DNA from: Novosphingobium pentaromativorans US6-1
Lineage (GTDB): Bacteria > Pseudomonadota > Alphaproteobacteria > Sphingomonadales > Sphingomonadaceae
Direction of reading: 5' to 3'
NCBI RefSeq assembly: GCF_000767465.1
Contig: NZ_CP009291.1
Span: 2,956,501 to 3,020,500, forward strand
DNA length: 64,000 nt
In this document: piece after piece, positions 46,578 to 56,316 of the stretch
Numbering within the stretch: position 1 is the first letter of the stretch
How the letters are laid out: each line of letters starts with the position of its first letter
Made by a program: the position numbers and the translations under genes
The notes under the pieces: generated by a model
What the model was told of the DNA's origin: nothing
Database searches by the model: none
The model's input: the letters and a program-made list of their open reading frames with translations, nothing else

Positions 46578-47503
46578 TGGAAGCGCTATTCCCATCCGTT
46601 TCCGGTAAGCTGACTGCCGATGCCCCGCTGGCGCCGCTCGTGTGGTTCAAGTCCGGCGGCGTTGCCGAGTGGCTGTTCGAACCCAGGGACATAGCCGACC
46701 TGCAGGCATTCCTGCGCGATCTCGATCCCGCGGTGCCGGTCATGGCGCTGGGTCTTGGGTCGAACATGATCGTGCGCGACGGCGGCGTGCCGGGCGTGGT
46801 GGTGCGTCTGGGCAAGCCTTTCGCCAGGGTCGCGCGGGTTGATGCCGTGACGCTGGACTGCGGGGGCGGGGCCTCGGGCATCCTCGTGTCCTCGACCGCG
46901 CGCGACAACGGCATTTCCGGCGTCGAATTCCTGCGCTCGATCCCCGGAACGGTCGGAGGCTTCGTGCGCATGAATGGCGGCGCCTATGGCGGGGAGGTCA
47001 AGGACATCCTCGTCGATTGCGACGTCGTCCTGCGTTCGGGTGAACTGGTGACGCTGGGCAATGCCGATCTCGGCTATACCTATCGCCATTCGGAATTGCC
47101 TGAGGGCGCCATTGTCGTGGCCGCACGCTTCAAGGGACGCCCCGGCGACCCCGTGGCGATCCAGACCGAGATGGACCGGATCTCGGCCAGCCGCGAGGCC
47201 AGCCAGCCGCTGCGCTCCAAGACCGGCGGTTCGACCTTCAAGAACCCCGAGGGGCACAAGGCCTGGCAGCTCGTCGATCAGGCCGGATGCCGTGGGCTGC
47301 AGGTCGGCGGCGCGCAGGTCAGCGAGAAGCATACCAATTTCCTGATCAATACCGGCGGCGCGACAAGCGCCGATATCGAGGCCTTGGGCGAGGAAGTGCG
47401 CCGCAGGGTCCGGGAAAACTCGGGCGTCGAGCTCGAATGGGAAATCCAGCGCGTCGGCACGCCTGCCGACGGGCTCAACACACAGCAAGCAGGTACACAG
47501 TGA
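46577..47503 (+). CDS. murB: UDP-N-acetylenolpyruvoylglucosamine reductase MurB
   Basis: A 308-residue FAD enzyme reducing the enolpyruvyl group to form UDP-MurNAc. The FAD-binding part has VMALGLGSNMIVRDGGVPG and GVEFLRSIPGTVGGFVRMNG. The C-terminal block KTGGSTFKNPEGHKAWQLVD and the family end SEKHTNFLINTGGATSADI follow. The Ser within GGSTFKNP is the expected proton donor. It is a type I/II-like, short MurB. ATG 46577 shares a base with the preceding stop. Confidence 0.95.
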   Translation: MEALFPSVSGKLTADAPLAPLVWFKSGGVAEWLFEPRDIADLQAFLRDLDPAVPVMALGLGSNMIVRDGGVPGVVVRLGKPFARVARVDAVTLDCGGGASGILVSSTARDNGISGVEFLRSIPGTVGGFVRMNGGAYGGEVKDILVDCDVVLRSGELVTLGNADLGYTYRHSELPEGAIVVAARFKGRPGDPVAIQTEMDRISASREASQPLRSKTGGSTFKNPEGHKAWQLVDQAGCRGLQVGGAQVSEKHTNFLINTGGATSADIEALGEEVRRRVRENSGVELEWEIQRVGTPADGLNTQQAGTQ

Positions 47504-48471
47504 GCCTTCCCAAACTTCATGTCGCGGTCCTGATGGGCGGTTGGTCGCATGAGCGGTCGGTTTCACTGATGAGCGGGGAAGGCGTGGCCAAGGCGCTGGA
47601 GTCCAAGGGCCACAAGGTTACTCGAATCGACATGGACCGTAATGTCGCGCTGCGCCTGTCGGAAGCCGCGCCCGATGTCGTGTTCAATGCGCTGCACGGT
47701 GCTCCGGGCGAGGATGGCACGGTTCAGGGCATGATGGACCTCATGGGCCTTACCTATACCCATTCCGGCCTCGCAACGTCGGTCATTGCCATCGACAAGG
47801 AACTGACCAAGCAGGCGCTCGTCCCCCATGGCATTCCGATGCCGGGCGGGCGCATCGTCGCCTCCGAAGATCTCTACACGGGCGATCCGCTGCCGCGCCC
47901 TTATGTCCTCAAGCCGGTCAACGAAGGCTCGTCCGTCGGCGTTGCGATCGTCATGGACGAGAGCAACTACGGCAATCCGATCCGCCGCGATGCAGCCGGG
48001 CCGTGGCAGGAATTCGATCACCTGCTGGCCGAGCCCTACATCCGCGGCCGCGAACTGACGACGGCGGTGATCGGCGACCGCTCGCTGCTGGTAACGGAAC
48101 TGAAGCCGAAGTCCGGTTTCTATGACTTCGATTCCAAGTACACCGACGGCTTGACCGAGCATGTTTGCCCGGCCGAAATCCCGGACGAGATTGCGCAGGC
48201 CTGCAAAGACCTAGCCCTGCGCGCGCACCGACTGCTCGGCTGCAAGGGCACCAGCCGCTCGGATTTCCGCTGGGACGATACGCAGGGCGTGGAGGGGCTG
48301 TTCCTGCTGGAAACCAACACCCAGCCCGGCATGACGCCGCTCAGCCTCGTGCCCGAGCAGGCCCGGGCCTGCGGCATGGAATATGCCGACCTCGTCGAGG
48401 CGATTATCGCCGAGGCGCTGGAGGACGCGCGGGCGAAACGAGCTGCGGGGGCAGTGAAGGGGGCTGAATGA
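47500..48471 (+). CDS. ddl: D-alanine--D-alanine ligase
   Basis: A 323-residue ATP-grasp enzyme supplying D-Ala-D-Ala to MurF. The N-terminal AVLMGGWSHERSVSLMSG (about 8-25), VFNALHGAPGEDGT (about 60-73), the ATP loop PVNEGSSVGVAI and C-terminal LLETNTQPGMTPLSLVP are intact. The Tyr-type loop suggests true D-Ala-D-Ala rather than D-Ala-D-Lac specificity, though I have not aligned it. The start is GTG 47500 in the murB stop. It overlaps ftsQ. Confidence 0.95.
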   Translation: MSLPKLHVAVLMGGWSHERSVSLMSGEGVAKALESKGHKVTRIDMDRNVALRLSEAAPDVVFNALHGAPGEDGTVQGMMDLMGLTYTHSGLATSVIAIDKELTKQALVPHGIPMPGGRIVASEDLYTGDPLPRPYVLKPVNEGSSVGVAIVMDESNYGNPIRRDAAGPWQEFDHLLAEPYIRGRELTTAVIGDRSLLVTELKPKSGFYDFDSKYTDGLTEHVCPAEIPDEIAQACKDLALRAHRLLGCKGTSRSDFRWDDTQGVEGLFLLETNTQPGMTPLSLVPEQARACGMEYADLVEAIIAEALEDARAKRAAGAVKGAE

Positions 48472-49400
48472 GCCAGACGATCCGGCGCAAGTCGAAGAGC
48501 GCGAGGAAGTCCGCCGCAAGGCAGGGCACCAAGGCCAAGGTCCGGCAGGCCCGAGCGACGACCGGATCGGCGATGGACGTCGCGATGAGCTGGCTGCCGT
48601 TCTCGGAAGACCAGCTTCACCGCATCTTCCTCTTCGCGATCCTTGCAGGCGCAGGCGTGCTGGCTTGGCTGGCCGCCAGTGCCGCGGGCCTTCCCGCGCT
48701 GGTCGGCGATCAGGTGGCCCAGATCGCCGCGCATTCGGGCTTCGAGGTCAAGACCGTGGTCGTGCGCGGGGCGCAGAACATCAACAAGCTCAAGGTCTAT
48801 GAAAAGGCCCTGGCCGAACGCAACCGGGCGATGCCCGACGTCGATCTCGAAGGGCTGCGCAGCGAACTGCTCGAGCTTTCGTGGATCAAGGATGCGCGCG
48901 TATCGCGCCAGTTGCCCGATACGCTAGTGATCGACATTGTCGAGCGCGAGCCGCACGCGGTGCTGCGCAAGGCCGACCGCTTCGTCCTGATCGACGAATC
49001 CGGGCATGAGCTGGAGGCGATCAGCCGCAAGGATGCGCAAGGGCGGCTTATCGTCTCGGGCTTTGGCGCCGGGCAGCAGGTGACCCAGCTCGCCCACCTT
49101 CTCGAAGCTGCACCCGCGCTCAAGCCGCGTGTGCGCGAGGCGGAGTGGATCGGCAATCGCCGCTGGAATCTGACGTTCAAGACCGGGCAGGTGCTCGCGC
49201 TTCCCGAGGGCGAAAAGCCTTCGGCCAACGCGCTGGTCACCTTCGCCCGGCTCGACGGGACCAACCGCCTGCTGGGCGGCAAGGTTACCGCATTCGACAT
49301 GCGGGCACGCGATCGCATCTATCTGCGCGTGCCCGACGAGGAAGGCAGGGAACTCGCGCTCAAGGCGGGCGCGGTTCCACACAGTGTGGAGGCAGACTGA
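48468..49400 (+). CDS. ftsQ: Cell division protein FtsQ
   Basis: A 310-residue bitopic protein: a basic cytoplasmic tail rich in Lys/Arg (1-45), a transmembrane helix (about 52-72), a POTRA domain (FEVKTVVVRGAQNINKLKVY, about 92-165) and the beta domain (VSRQLPDTLVIDIVEREPHA onward). FtsQ forms the FtsQLB complex in the divisome. It lies directly before ftsA, as in most Proteobacteria. The POTRA beta-strand and the IVEREP block are the best diagnostic motifs. Confidence 0.93.
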   Translation: MSQTIRRKSKSARKSAARQGTKAKVRQARATTGSAMDVAMSWLPFSEDQLHRIFLFAILAGAGVLAWLAASAAGLPALVGDQVAQIAAHSGFEVKTVVVRGAQNINKLKVYEKALAERNRAMPDVDLEGLRSELLELSWIKDARVSRQLPDTLVIDIVEREPHAVLRKADRFVLIDESGHELEAISRKDAQGRLIVSGFGAGQQVTQLAHLLEAAPALKPRVREAEWIGNRRWNLTFKTGQVLALPEGEKPSANALVTFARLDGTNRLLGGKVTAFDMRARDRIYLRVPDEEGRELALKAGAVPHSVEAD

Positions 49401-50680
49401 TGGCAGGCCCGCGCATCACCCGCGTCTTCGGCGCGGTCAATATCGGTTCCTTCCGCATTTCCGCGATTGTCGCGGGCATTTCGGAGACCGGCGACATGAT
49501 TGTCCTGGGCTCCGGGCACCGCGCCAGCCAGGGCATCAAGCGCGGCTACGTGACCGACATGACGGCGGCGACTTATGCCGTGCGCGATGCCATCGACCGG
49601 GCCGAGCGCATGGCCAACACTTCGGTCCAGAAAGTCTGGATCGGCTGCTCGGGAGCCGGGCTCGCCAGCCGTATCGACCAGTTCGACGCCGAAATCGGCG
49701 GCCGCCGGATCGAGCAGGAGGACATCGACCAGCTGCTCGTCAGTGCGCGCGACGTGATCCAGCCCGACGGGCGCATGGTCCTGCACGCGCAGCCGGCGCA
49801 GTACCGCCTCGATGGCGCCCACGGCGTCGTCGATCCCAAGGGGCTCCATGCCGAGCGCCTCGGTGTCGACATTCACGTCATGCTGGCCGACGGCGCGCCG
49901 ATCCGCAACCTCACCGAGGCGGTCCAGAGCGCGCACCTCGAGGTCGAAGCCGTGGTCGGTTCACCGATTGCGGCGGGGCAGGCCTGCCTCTCGCCCGAAG
50001 AGCGCGATCTGGGCGTTGCGCTCGTCGAATTCGGGGCGGAAGTTACCAATGTTGCGATCTATTCGGGCGGCATGCTGACCGACATGATCCCGATCCCGAT
50101 GGGCTCGGCCGATATCACCGATGCGATAGCTTCGGCCTTCGGCATCCGCCGCTTTCAGGCCGAGCGCCTGAAGTGCGTCAACGGTTCGGCCATCGCCAGT
50201 CCGACCGACCATCGCGAGATGATTCCGGTCAATGCCCCGGGCGAGGAGGGTGTCGGGCCCATCGCCCGCCATGCCGACGAGAAGAACCGCATCCCGCGCG
50301 CCGAACTGATCGGCGTGATTACCGGTCAGCTCGGCGCATTGATGGAAGAAGTCAGCAAGGCCCTGAAGGCCATGCGCTTCAGCGGTCAGCGCGGACAGCA
50401 GGTGGTGTTCACGGGAGGCGGCGCGGAGCTGGTCGGGCTTGCCGATTTTGCCCAGGCCGCACTGGGTAAACCAGTGCGGATCGGCCGCGTCCCGCAGCTT
50501 TCGGGCCTTGCCGAAGCCCATGTAAAACCGGGGTTTTCAACCCTGGCCGGCCTTGTGTTATACGCCGCCGATGACCCGGTGGACATCCGCAGTCTTGGAA
50601 AGAGCCACCAGAAGACCGTCAAGTACAGCGGGCTTGGCGTGGTGGGTCGAGTTGTCAGTGCCTTGAAGGAATATTTCTGA
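49400..50680 (+). CDS. ftsA: Cell division protein FtsA
   Basis: A 426-residue actin-like protein that anchors FtsZ to the membrane. It begins with RVFGAVNIGSFRISAIVAGI (about 8-27), and has RGYVTDMTAAT and the FtsA-specific 1C region around VSARDVIQPDGRMVLHAQP. The second ATP block LVEFGAEVTNVAIYSGG and QQVVFTGGGAELVGLADFAQ are clear. The C-terminus is an amphipathic helix with GVVGRVVSALKEYF that fits the membrane-targeting sequence. It shares a base with the ftsQ stop. Confidence 0.95.
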   Translation: MAGPRITRVFGAVNIGSFRISAIVAGISETGDMIVLGSGHRASQGIKRGYVTDMTAATYAVRDAIDRAERMANTSVQKVWIGCSGAGLASRIDQFDAEIGGRRIEQEDIDQLLVSARDVIQPDGRMVLHAQPAQYRLDGAHGVVDPKGLHAERLGVDIHVMLADGAPIRNLTEAVQSAHLEVEAVVGSPIAAGQACLSPEERDLGVALVEFGAEVTNVAIYSGGMLTDMIPIPMGSADITDAIASAFGIRRFQAERLKCVNGSAIASPTDHREMIPVNAPGEEGVGPIARHADEKNRIPRAELIGVITGQLGALMEEVSKALKAMRFSGQRGQQVVFTGGGAELVGLADFAQAALGKPVRIGRVPQLSGLAEAHVKPGFSTLAGLVLYAADDPVDIRSLGKSHQKTVKYSGLGVVGRVVSALKEYF

Positions 50681-50839
50681 GGCGCGCCAGCGCGTTGCAT
50701 TCGCGGCGGGGTAATTCGCCGTATCTTGCACTGCAGCGGCTGTGGACAAAGGTTAAGAGCGCTTTGCGTGGACGAGTCGAAGCGTGCAATCAGGCTAGTC
50801 AAAGTGATTTCTTCGCGCACGTGCCTGCAGGAGAGCGAA

Positions 50840-52393
50840 ATGAGCATTAACATTGGACCGCCGGCGATCGACGAACTTCGCCCGCGGATTGTCGTAATCG
50901 GTGTCGGCGGGGCCGGTGGCAACGCTATTGCCAACATGATCGAGGCCCAGATCGAGGGCGTCGATTTCGTGGTGGCCAATACCGATGCGCAGGCCCTGAA
51001 CAATTCCATCGCCGAAACCCGCGTGCAGCTGGGTCCGGACATCACCCAGGGCCTCGGTGCCGGTTCGCGCCCCGAGGTGGGACGCGCCGCAGCCGAGGAG
51101 ACGCTCGAGGAGATCGATCGTCTGCTGGACGGCGTCCACATGGTCTTCATCGCTGCCGGCATGGGCGGCGGCACCGGCACGGGTGCCGCTCCGATCATCG
51201 CGCAGGCCGCGCGTGAAAAGGGCGTCCTGACTGTCGGCGTGGTGACCAAGCCCTTCATGTTCGAAGGCACGCGTCGCATGCGTTCGGCCGAAGCGGGCAT
51301 CGAAGAGCTGCAGAAGCACGTCGATACCCTGATCGTCATACCGAACCAGAACCTGTTCCTCGTCGCCAAGGCGGAGACGACCTTCAAGGAAGCGTTCTCG
51401 CTTGCCGACGAAGTGCTGCAGCAGGGCGTGCGCTCGATCACCGACCTCATGGTCATGCCGGGCCTGATCAACCTCGACTTTGCCGACGTGCGTTCGGTCA
51501 TGGGCGAGATGGGCAAGGCGATGATGGGTACGGGCGAGGGCGAAGGTCCGAACCGTGCGCTCGAGGCGGCCGAGCAGGCGATTGCCAACCCGCTGCTCGA
51601 CGGCGTGTCGATGCAGGGCGCCAAGGGCGTCATCATCTCGATCATCGGCGGCGACGACATGAAGCTGCTCGAAGTCGACGAGGCGGCCAACCACATCCGC
51701 GAACTGGTCGATCCCGACGCCAACATCATCTGGGGTTCGGCGTTCAACCCGGACCTGCAGGGCAAGATCCGGGTCTCGGTCGTCGCTACCGGCATCGAGC
51801 AGACCGCCGAGCAGGCCGAAGTGGCTTCGCGTCCGATGAGCCTGGGTGCCTCGCGCGGCCCGGTTCGTCCGGCCGTTGCCCGTCCGGTCGCCGTCGAAAC
51901 GCCCGGCGAGCCGGAACCGCTTGAACTGGGCGAGCCCGAGCCGGCGCCTGCGCCTGCGCCGCAGGCCGAACCGGTCGCCGCCGCTCCCGAGCCGCAGTCG
52001 TTCGACGAGCTCGAGCTCGGTGCGAGCGAGGAGATCGAGGGCGCCGAAGAGCAGAAGGAAGCCGCTTCGGGCAGCTATGCCAGCCTTTCCGGGCTGCGCA
52101 CGCCGCGCAAGGATCCGCTGGATCTCGGCGCGGAAGCCGAAGCCTCCGAACCGGCGCGCAACCAGGACGAACTGATGCTCGACGGCGGGCAGGCCGCTCC
52201 GGCGCCTTCGCCGACGTCGATTCCGCGTCGCGCTGCACCGGCCCAGCCGGCATCGGGCGGCGGCAGCACCCTGTTCGAGCGCATGACCAGCCTGTCCCGG
52301 CCCAAGCCGGCAGCCAGCGCGCAGCCGGACGAGGAAGAGGACAGCGCCTCGATCAGCATTCCGCGCTTCCTCGGGCGCCAGAACAACCAGTAA
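50840..52393 (+). CDS. ftsZ: Cell division GTPase FtsZ
   Basis: A 517-residue FtsZ. The tubulin-like core (about 12-330) has [14 protein letters not shown], the signature [15 protein letters not shown] (about 108-122) and the T7 loop region [12 protein letters not shown] long disordered linker (about 335-500), rich in Ala, Pro and Glu, leads to the conserved tail [13 protein letters not shown] that binds FtsA and other partners. ATG 50840 has AGGAGAG upstream. The 159-bp gap after ftsA probably holds a separate promoter. A linker this long is common in alphaproteobacteria. Confidence 0.97.
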   Translation: MSINIGPPAIDELRPRIVVIGVGGAGGNAIANMIEAQIEGVDFVVANTDAQALNNSIAETRVQLGPDITQGLGAGSRPEVGRAAAEETLEEIDRLLDGVHMVFIAAGMGGGTGTGAAPIIAQAAREKGVLTVGVVTKPFMFEGTRRMRSAEAGIEELQKHVDTLIVIPNQNLFLVAKAETTFKEAFSLADEVLQQGVRSITDLMVMPGLINLDFADVRSVMGEMGKAMMGTGEGEGPNRALEAAEQAIANPLLDGVSMQGAKGVIISIIGGDDMKLLEVDEAANHIRELVDPDANIIWGSAFNPDLQGKIRVSVVATGIEQTAEQAEVASRPMSLGASRGPVRPAVARPVAVETPGEPEPLELGEPEPAPAPAPQAEPVAAAPEPQSFDELELGASEEIEGAEEQKEAASGSYASLSGLRTPRKDPLDLGAEAEASEPARNQDELMLDGGQAAPAPSPTSIPRRAAPAQPASGGGSTLFERMTSLSRPKPAASAQPDEEEDSASISIPRFLGRQNNQ

Positions 52394-52543
52394 CGGACAC
52401 AAGGCCAGGGGCGGTAACTTGCAGTCGCCGCCTCTGCTTCTTGCGCCATTCCCGGCACCGTTTGCCGAACTGCGCGATTGTGTCGGCGGTCCGTTCGCTG
52501 CAGGTTAATCGACGGGACGGCATAGGACGGCCCGGCTTTTCAT

Positions 52544-54514
52544 TTGACGGCGCATGAGCACGCTATTCGACAGCGCGCGAACGCGTTTCTTGTCGTCGCG
52601 GTAGAGGTACTCTGGATCTTGCGGTTTGAGCTGAGGGTTTCGCGGTTCCTGGCAGGCGTGGGCCTCGCCGCCTTTTCGTTTGTCCCCGTCGCCGCATCGG
52701 CCCAGAGCGCCCCGGTCGTTTCACGGCCCATCGTCCAGGCGATCCCCAGCGTCGATCCCCAGAAGCTCAGCGATGCGCTGACCCGGCTCGGCCGTGACCC
52801 GCGCGACGTCAACGCGCTGATGGATGCCGCCGATGCCGCGCGCGCGCTGGGTGACTATGACGCCTCGATCGGCTTCTATCGCCGCGCGGAAGACCTTTCT
52901 CCGAACAATGCACGGATCAAGTCGGGCCTGGCGAGCGCGCTGGTCCTGAGCGGCGATCCGGTCGCGGCTATTCCGGTCTTTGCCGAGGCAGAGCGGGCAG
53001 GGGCCAGAGCCAGCGACATCGCCTCCGACCGCGGCCTTGCCTTCGACCTCGTCGGCGACAATGCGACGGCCCAGCGCTACTACATCGGCGCGCTCAATGG
53101 TTCGGGCGACGACGAGGTGCGGCTGCGCTATGCCGTCAGCCAGGCCATCGCGGGCGACGTCGAGGCGGCGCAGCAGACGCTGATGCCCTTGCTGCGCAAG
53201 CAGGACAAGCCGGGCTGGCGCACCCGTGCCTTCACGCTGGCAATCGTCGGCGACACCAAGGAGGCGGTCGACCTTGCGAACCGTATCCTGCCTGCGCCCC
53301 TGGCACAGAACGTGGCGCCGTACTTGCGCTACATGCCGCGCCTGACCAAGGCCCAGCAGGCTGCGGCGGCCAACCTCGGAAAATTTCCCAAGGCATCGGA
53401 AATCGGCCGCGACGATCCGCGCATCGCTTCCTACAAACCGGTGCAGCTTGCTGCCGCGATGCCAGCCGCCGCTAAGACGCAGGCGCCAGCCTATTCGGAC
53501 AAGGCGAGCCGGCAGAAGGCCGCCAAAGCACAGGCCGAACAGGTCAGGCGCGAGGCCGAAGTCAACGAGAACCGGCGCAAGGCCGCGCTCGCCTCGGCCT
53601 CGGCGGACCGCGTTGCGCCGCCCGATCCCAAACCGACGATCGAGCGCGAAATGGGTGATTTGCCGCCGCGCGATGCCAATGGCGAACTGCCGCCGGTGAA
53701 CGCGGGTTCGGCGCGTCAGGCAGCAGCAGCAGCAAGCATGGCCCGCGCCGCGCCCACTCCGGCACCCACTCCGGCACCTGTTCGTGCCTCCGCTGAGGCA
53801 CCTGCACCCGTGACCACGCCGCCGCCGCGCCCCGCGCAGGCCGCATCAGCCACGAGCGCGATGCCGGCGTCGCCATCGCCCACTGCGTCTGCGCCGCCGC
53901 GGCCTGCGGCTTCGACGTCGGGCAACTTCGATTTGGCCAGGATCGGCGGTTCGGCATCGCCGCCGCCGCCTGCCAGTCCTTCGTCTGTGCCCGTCGTCGC
54001 TACTTCCGCTTCGTCCCTGACATCCAGACCAGTGGCGGAAGCGCCGCCTGAGCCGGGGCCAAGCCAGCTTTCGCTTTCGGAGATCTTCGCCGATCTGGGC
54101 AAGCCCACGACGCAGGCCATGCCCGCCTCCGGCGCAGTCGATATCCGCAAGATCATTCCGGCCAAGCCGAAGCCCAAGGAAGAGCCGAAGCCTGCTCCCA
54201 AGCCGGAGAAGCCGGCGCCGCCTCCTCCGCCCGCGCATCCGAGCCGGATCTGGGTGCAGATCGGAGTCGGCCGCGACAAGAGTGCGATCGCTTTCGACTG
54301 GCGCCGTCATCTGCGTGAGACGCCGGAGCTGTTCAAGGGGCGCAAGCCCTATGTCAGCGAAATGGGACGGACCAACCGTATTCTCGTCGGTCCGTTCGAG
54401 ACCAGCAAGGCGGCGAACGAGTTCGCGGCCGATGTCCGCAAGGCAGACGTCGCGAACGCCTTGCCGTGGACGAGCCCGGCAGGCCAGGTCGTGGACGAAT
54501 TGCCAGCCAAGTGA
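52544..54514 (+). CDS. Periplasmic TPR and SPOR-domain protein downstream of ftsZ
   Basis: A large protein (up to 656 residues) with a signal/anchor segment ending VPVAASAQS. TPR-like repeats follow (about 80-240, with RRAEDLSPNNARIKSGLASA). A long Ala/Pro linker (about 305-565) and a C-terminal SPOR domain (about 570-650, RIWVQIGVGRDKSAI) complete it. SPOR domains bind denuded septal glycan, so the protein is likely to locate at the division site. The start is uncertain: TTG 52544 gives a long lead, and a TTG near 52618 would leave only the signal peptide. It resembles no single well-known protein. It follows ftsZ by 150 bp with no clear terminator in between. Confidence 0.75.
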   Translation: MTAHEHAIRQRANAFLVVAVEVLWILRFELRVSRFLAGVGLAAFSFVPVAASAQSAPVVSRPIVQAIPSVDPQKLSDALTRLGRDPRDVNALMDAADAARALGDYDASIGFYRRAEDLSPNNARIKSGLASALVLSGDPVAAIPVFAEAERAGARASDIASDRGLAFDLVGDNATAQRYYIGALNGSGDDEVRLRYAVSQAIAGDVEAAQQTLMPLLRKQDKPGWRTRAFTLAIVGDTKEAVDLANRILPAPLAQNVAPYLRYMPRLTKAQQAAAANLGKFPKASEIGRDDPRIASYKPVQLAAAMPAAAKTQAPAYSDKASRQKAAKAQAEQVRREAEVNENRRKAALASASADRVAPPDPKPTIEREMGDLPPRDANGELPPVNAGSARQAAAAASMARAAPTPAPTPAPVRASAEAPAPVTTPPPRPAQAASATSAMPASPSPTASAPPRPAASTSGNFDLARIGGSASPPPPASPSSVPVVATSASSLTSRPVAEAPPEPGPSQLSLSEIFADLGKPTTQAMPASGAVDIRKIIPAKPKPKEEPKPAPKPEKPAPPPPPAHPSRIWVQIGVGRDKSAIAFDWRRHLRETPELFKGRKPYVSEMGRTNRILVGPFETSKAANEFAADVRKADVANALPWTSPAGQVVDELPAK

Positions 54515-54579
54515 TGGTGTTCGGGGTAAACTAAACACCGATCAGGCGAAGTAATTTTCCGGATGGTGGGGCGCTGCCG

Positions 54580-54594
54580 TTAATCTTTGGTTTA
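54580..54594. promoter_or_regulatory. CtrA-like half-site pair
   Basis: TTAA (54580-54583), seven bases and TTTA (54591-54594) differ from the CtrA consensus TTAA-N7-TTAA by one base. It lies 117 bp upstream of the YbjN-family gene. The spacing matters more than the match, so this is only suggestive. Confidence 0.35.
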
Positions 54595-54710
54595 GCCTTA
54601 TCCACATCCTGTAAACAGACTTGTGGAGTTTTGCGCAGGCGTTTCGATGTCCCGCATTGTGCTGCCCCGGGCAAGCAAGACATCCATGCTCCAGAAATCT
54701 CGGAGGATGA

Positions 54711-55229
54711 ATGTCAGGATTTATGAGAACGGTGCAGGACGAGATGGGCAGTGAGGACGAGGCCGCTCCGGTGGAGATGCTCGCCTGCCTTTTCGAAGCC
54801 CGCGACTGGCCATTCGAACACACCTCCGACGACGAGATCTCGGCGGAAGTGAAAGGGAGTTGGGCGACCTACCAGATCCAGGCGGTCTGGCGCCGCGAGG
54901 ACCGGGTGCTCCAGCTCCTGTGCCTCCCTGACATTCGGGTGACCGATGCCAAGCGCGCGGCGGTTTACGAGGCACTGGCGATGATCAACGAACAGCTTTG
55001 GGTCGGCCATTTCGATGTCTGGTCCAACGGCAGCGTCGTGCTCTACCGCCACGGCCTGATGCTGGGCGAGGACGGCCTGCTCGGTCCCGGGCAGGCGCAG
55101 ATGGTGGTCGAGGCGGCGATCGAGGAGTGCGATCGCTTCTACCCGGTCTTCCAGTTCATCCTGTGGGGCGACAAGACTCCCTCCGAAGCGCTCGCGGCAG
55201 CGCTCGTCGACGCGGCCGGAGAAGCCTGA
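54711..55229 (+). CDS. YbjN-family protein
   Basis: A 172-residue cytoplasmic protein. The YbjN-like fold covers most of it, with VEMLACLFEARDWPFEHTSD near the start, ISAEVKGSWATYQIQAVW, and the end block VVEAAIEECDRFYPVFQFI. The function is unknown; related proteins are linked to stress response or act as chaperone-like partners. ATG 54711 is preceded by GGAGGATGA. It lies 120 bp upstream of proC, so joint transcription is possible. Confidence 0.8.
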   Translation: MSGFMRTVQDEMGSEDEAAPVEMLACLFEARDWPFEHTSDDEISAEVKGSWATYQIQAVWRREDRVLQLLCLPDIRVTDAKRAAVYEALAMINEQLWVGHFDVWSNGSVVLYRHGLMLGEDGLLGPGQAQMVVEAAIEECDRFYPVFQFILWGDKTPSEALAAALVDAAGEA

Positions 55230-55349
55230 TCGGCCGATAACGGCGGATCGGGATGGTCCGTTTGAAAACCGCGCTTTGGGCCTTGGCAGGAATTGGGGGC
55301 GCGCCTAGTTGAAGCGGCAATTCAAGCCGTTCCCCCCAAAGGAGAAGAC

Positions 55350-56171
55350 ATGGACCGCTTTCAGAACATCCTGCTCGTAGGCTGCGGCAACATGGCCGGT
55401 GCCATGCTCGACGGATGGCTGGCGGGCGGTATCCCGGCCTCGCGCTTCACGGTCGTCGATCCCTATCGCAAGGCCGTGCCGCAAGGCGTGACCCTGCTGC
55501 GCGAGCTTCCCGAGGGGCGCTTCGATGCCGTGATGCTGGGGGTGAAACCCCAGGGCCTCGACGATCTTGCTCCCTCGCTGGCGCCCTCGGTAGGCGCGCA
55601 GACGGTGCTCTTCTCCATCCTTGCCGGCGTCGAGTTCGACAGCCTTGCCGCGCGCTTTCCCGATGCGGGTGCGATTGTGCGGATCATGCCGAACCTTGCG
55701 GCGGCCATCGGCAAGTCGCCCATCGCCCTCGATTCCCGCGGGCTCGACGACCAGGAGCGCGATGCCGTCACGGCGTTCATGCAGCCGCTTGGCACGCCGG
55801 AATGGCTGGCAGGAGAAGAGCTGTTCGACGCCGTGACCGCGCTTGCGGGTTGTGGTCCGGCCTTCGTTTATCGCTTCATCGACTCCCTCGCGGCAGGGGC
55901 GACTGCCCTGGGCCTCGATGCGGGGCAGTCCCAGCGCCTCGCGATCGCGATGGTGGAGGGCGCCGCGCAGCTTGCCGCCGGGCAGGCTGCGGCTCAGCCG
56001 CCGGTCTCGCCGGGCGAGCTGGCCGACAAGGTTGCAAGCCCGGGCGGCTCCACGCGGGCGGGCATGAACGTGCTCGATGCTGACGAGGCGCTGGCCAGGG
56101 TGATCGCCTCGGCCATGGAAGCATCGCGCGATCGCAATGCCGAAATGGCGGCTGAAGCGCGCAAGGCTTGA
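55350..56171 (+). CDS. proC: Pyrroline-5-carboxylate reductase
   Basis: A 273-residue NAD(P)H enzyme, last step of proline synthesis. The Rossmann motif LVGCGNMAGAMLDGW is at about 8-22. VRIMPNLAAAIGKSP (about 110-124), CGPAFVYRFIDSLA and the C-terminal SPGGSTRAGMNVLD are family motifs. ATG 55350 follows AAAGGAGAAG. It ends before a G/C hairpin (56176-56198). proB for the same pathway lies 4.6 kb further on. Confidence 0.95.
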   Translation: MDRFQNILLVGCGNMAGAMLDGWLAGGIPASRFTVVDPYRKAVPQGVTLLRELPEGRFDAVMLGVKPQGLDDLAPSLAPSVGAQTVLFSILAGVEFDSLAARFPDAGAIVRIMPNLAAAIGKSPIALDSRGLDDQERDAVTAFMQPLGTPEWLAGEELFDAVTALAGCGPAFVYRFIDSLAAGATALGLDAGQSQRLAIAMVEGAAQLAAGQAAAQPPVSPGELADKVASPGGSTRAGMNVLDADEALARVIASAMEASRDRNAEMAAEARKA

Positions 56172-56175
56172 GGGA

Positions 56176-56198
56176 TGCCGGGGTGTGTGTCCCCGGCA
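56176..56198 (+). other. GC hairpin after proC
   Basis: TGCCGGGG (56176-56183) and CCCCGGCA (56191-56198) form a perfect stem 5 bp after the proC stop. The following bases are GATACACTTTG, so there is no U-tract. It may terminate weakly or protect the mRNA end. Confidence 0.45.
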
Positions 56199-56210
56199 GA
56201 TACACTTTGA

Positions 56211-56271
56211 CACAATTCGCGGCGTCCGGTTTTTCTTGAATATTAGTCTCTGGACGCCGATATTCATTGTG
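56211..56271 (+). other. Large stem-loop in the leader of the Bax-inhibitor gene
   Basis: Two nested perfect stems: outer CACAAT (56211-56216) with ATTGTG (56266-56271) and inner CGGCGTCC (56220-56227) with GGACGCCG (56252-56259), with a 24-base loop. It ends 45 bp before the gene at 56317. TTGACA overlaps its left edge at 56207-56212. It could be an RNA control element or an operator. Confidence 0.45.
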
Positions 56272-56316
56272 TAACCGGCCACGGCATTGTGCGCGCGCCG
56301 GGAAAGGGAGTTAGAA

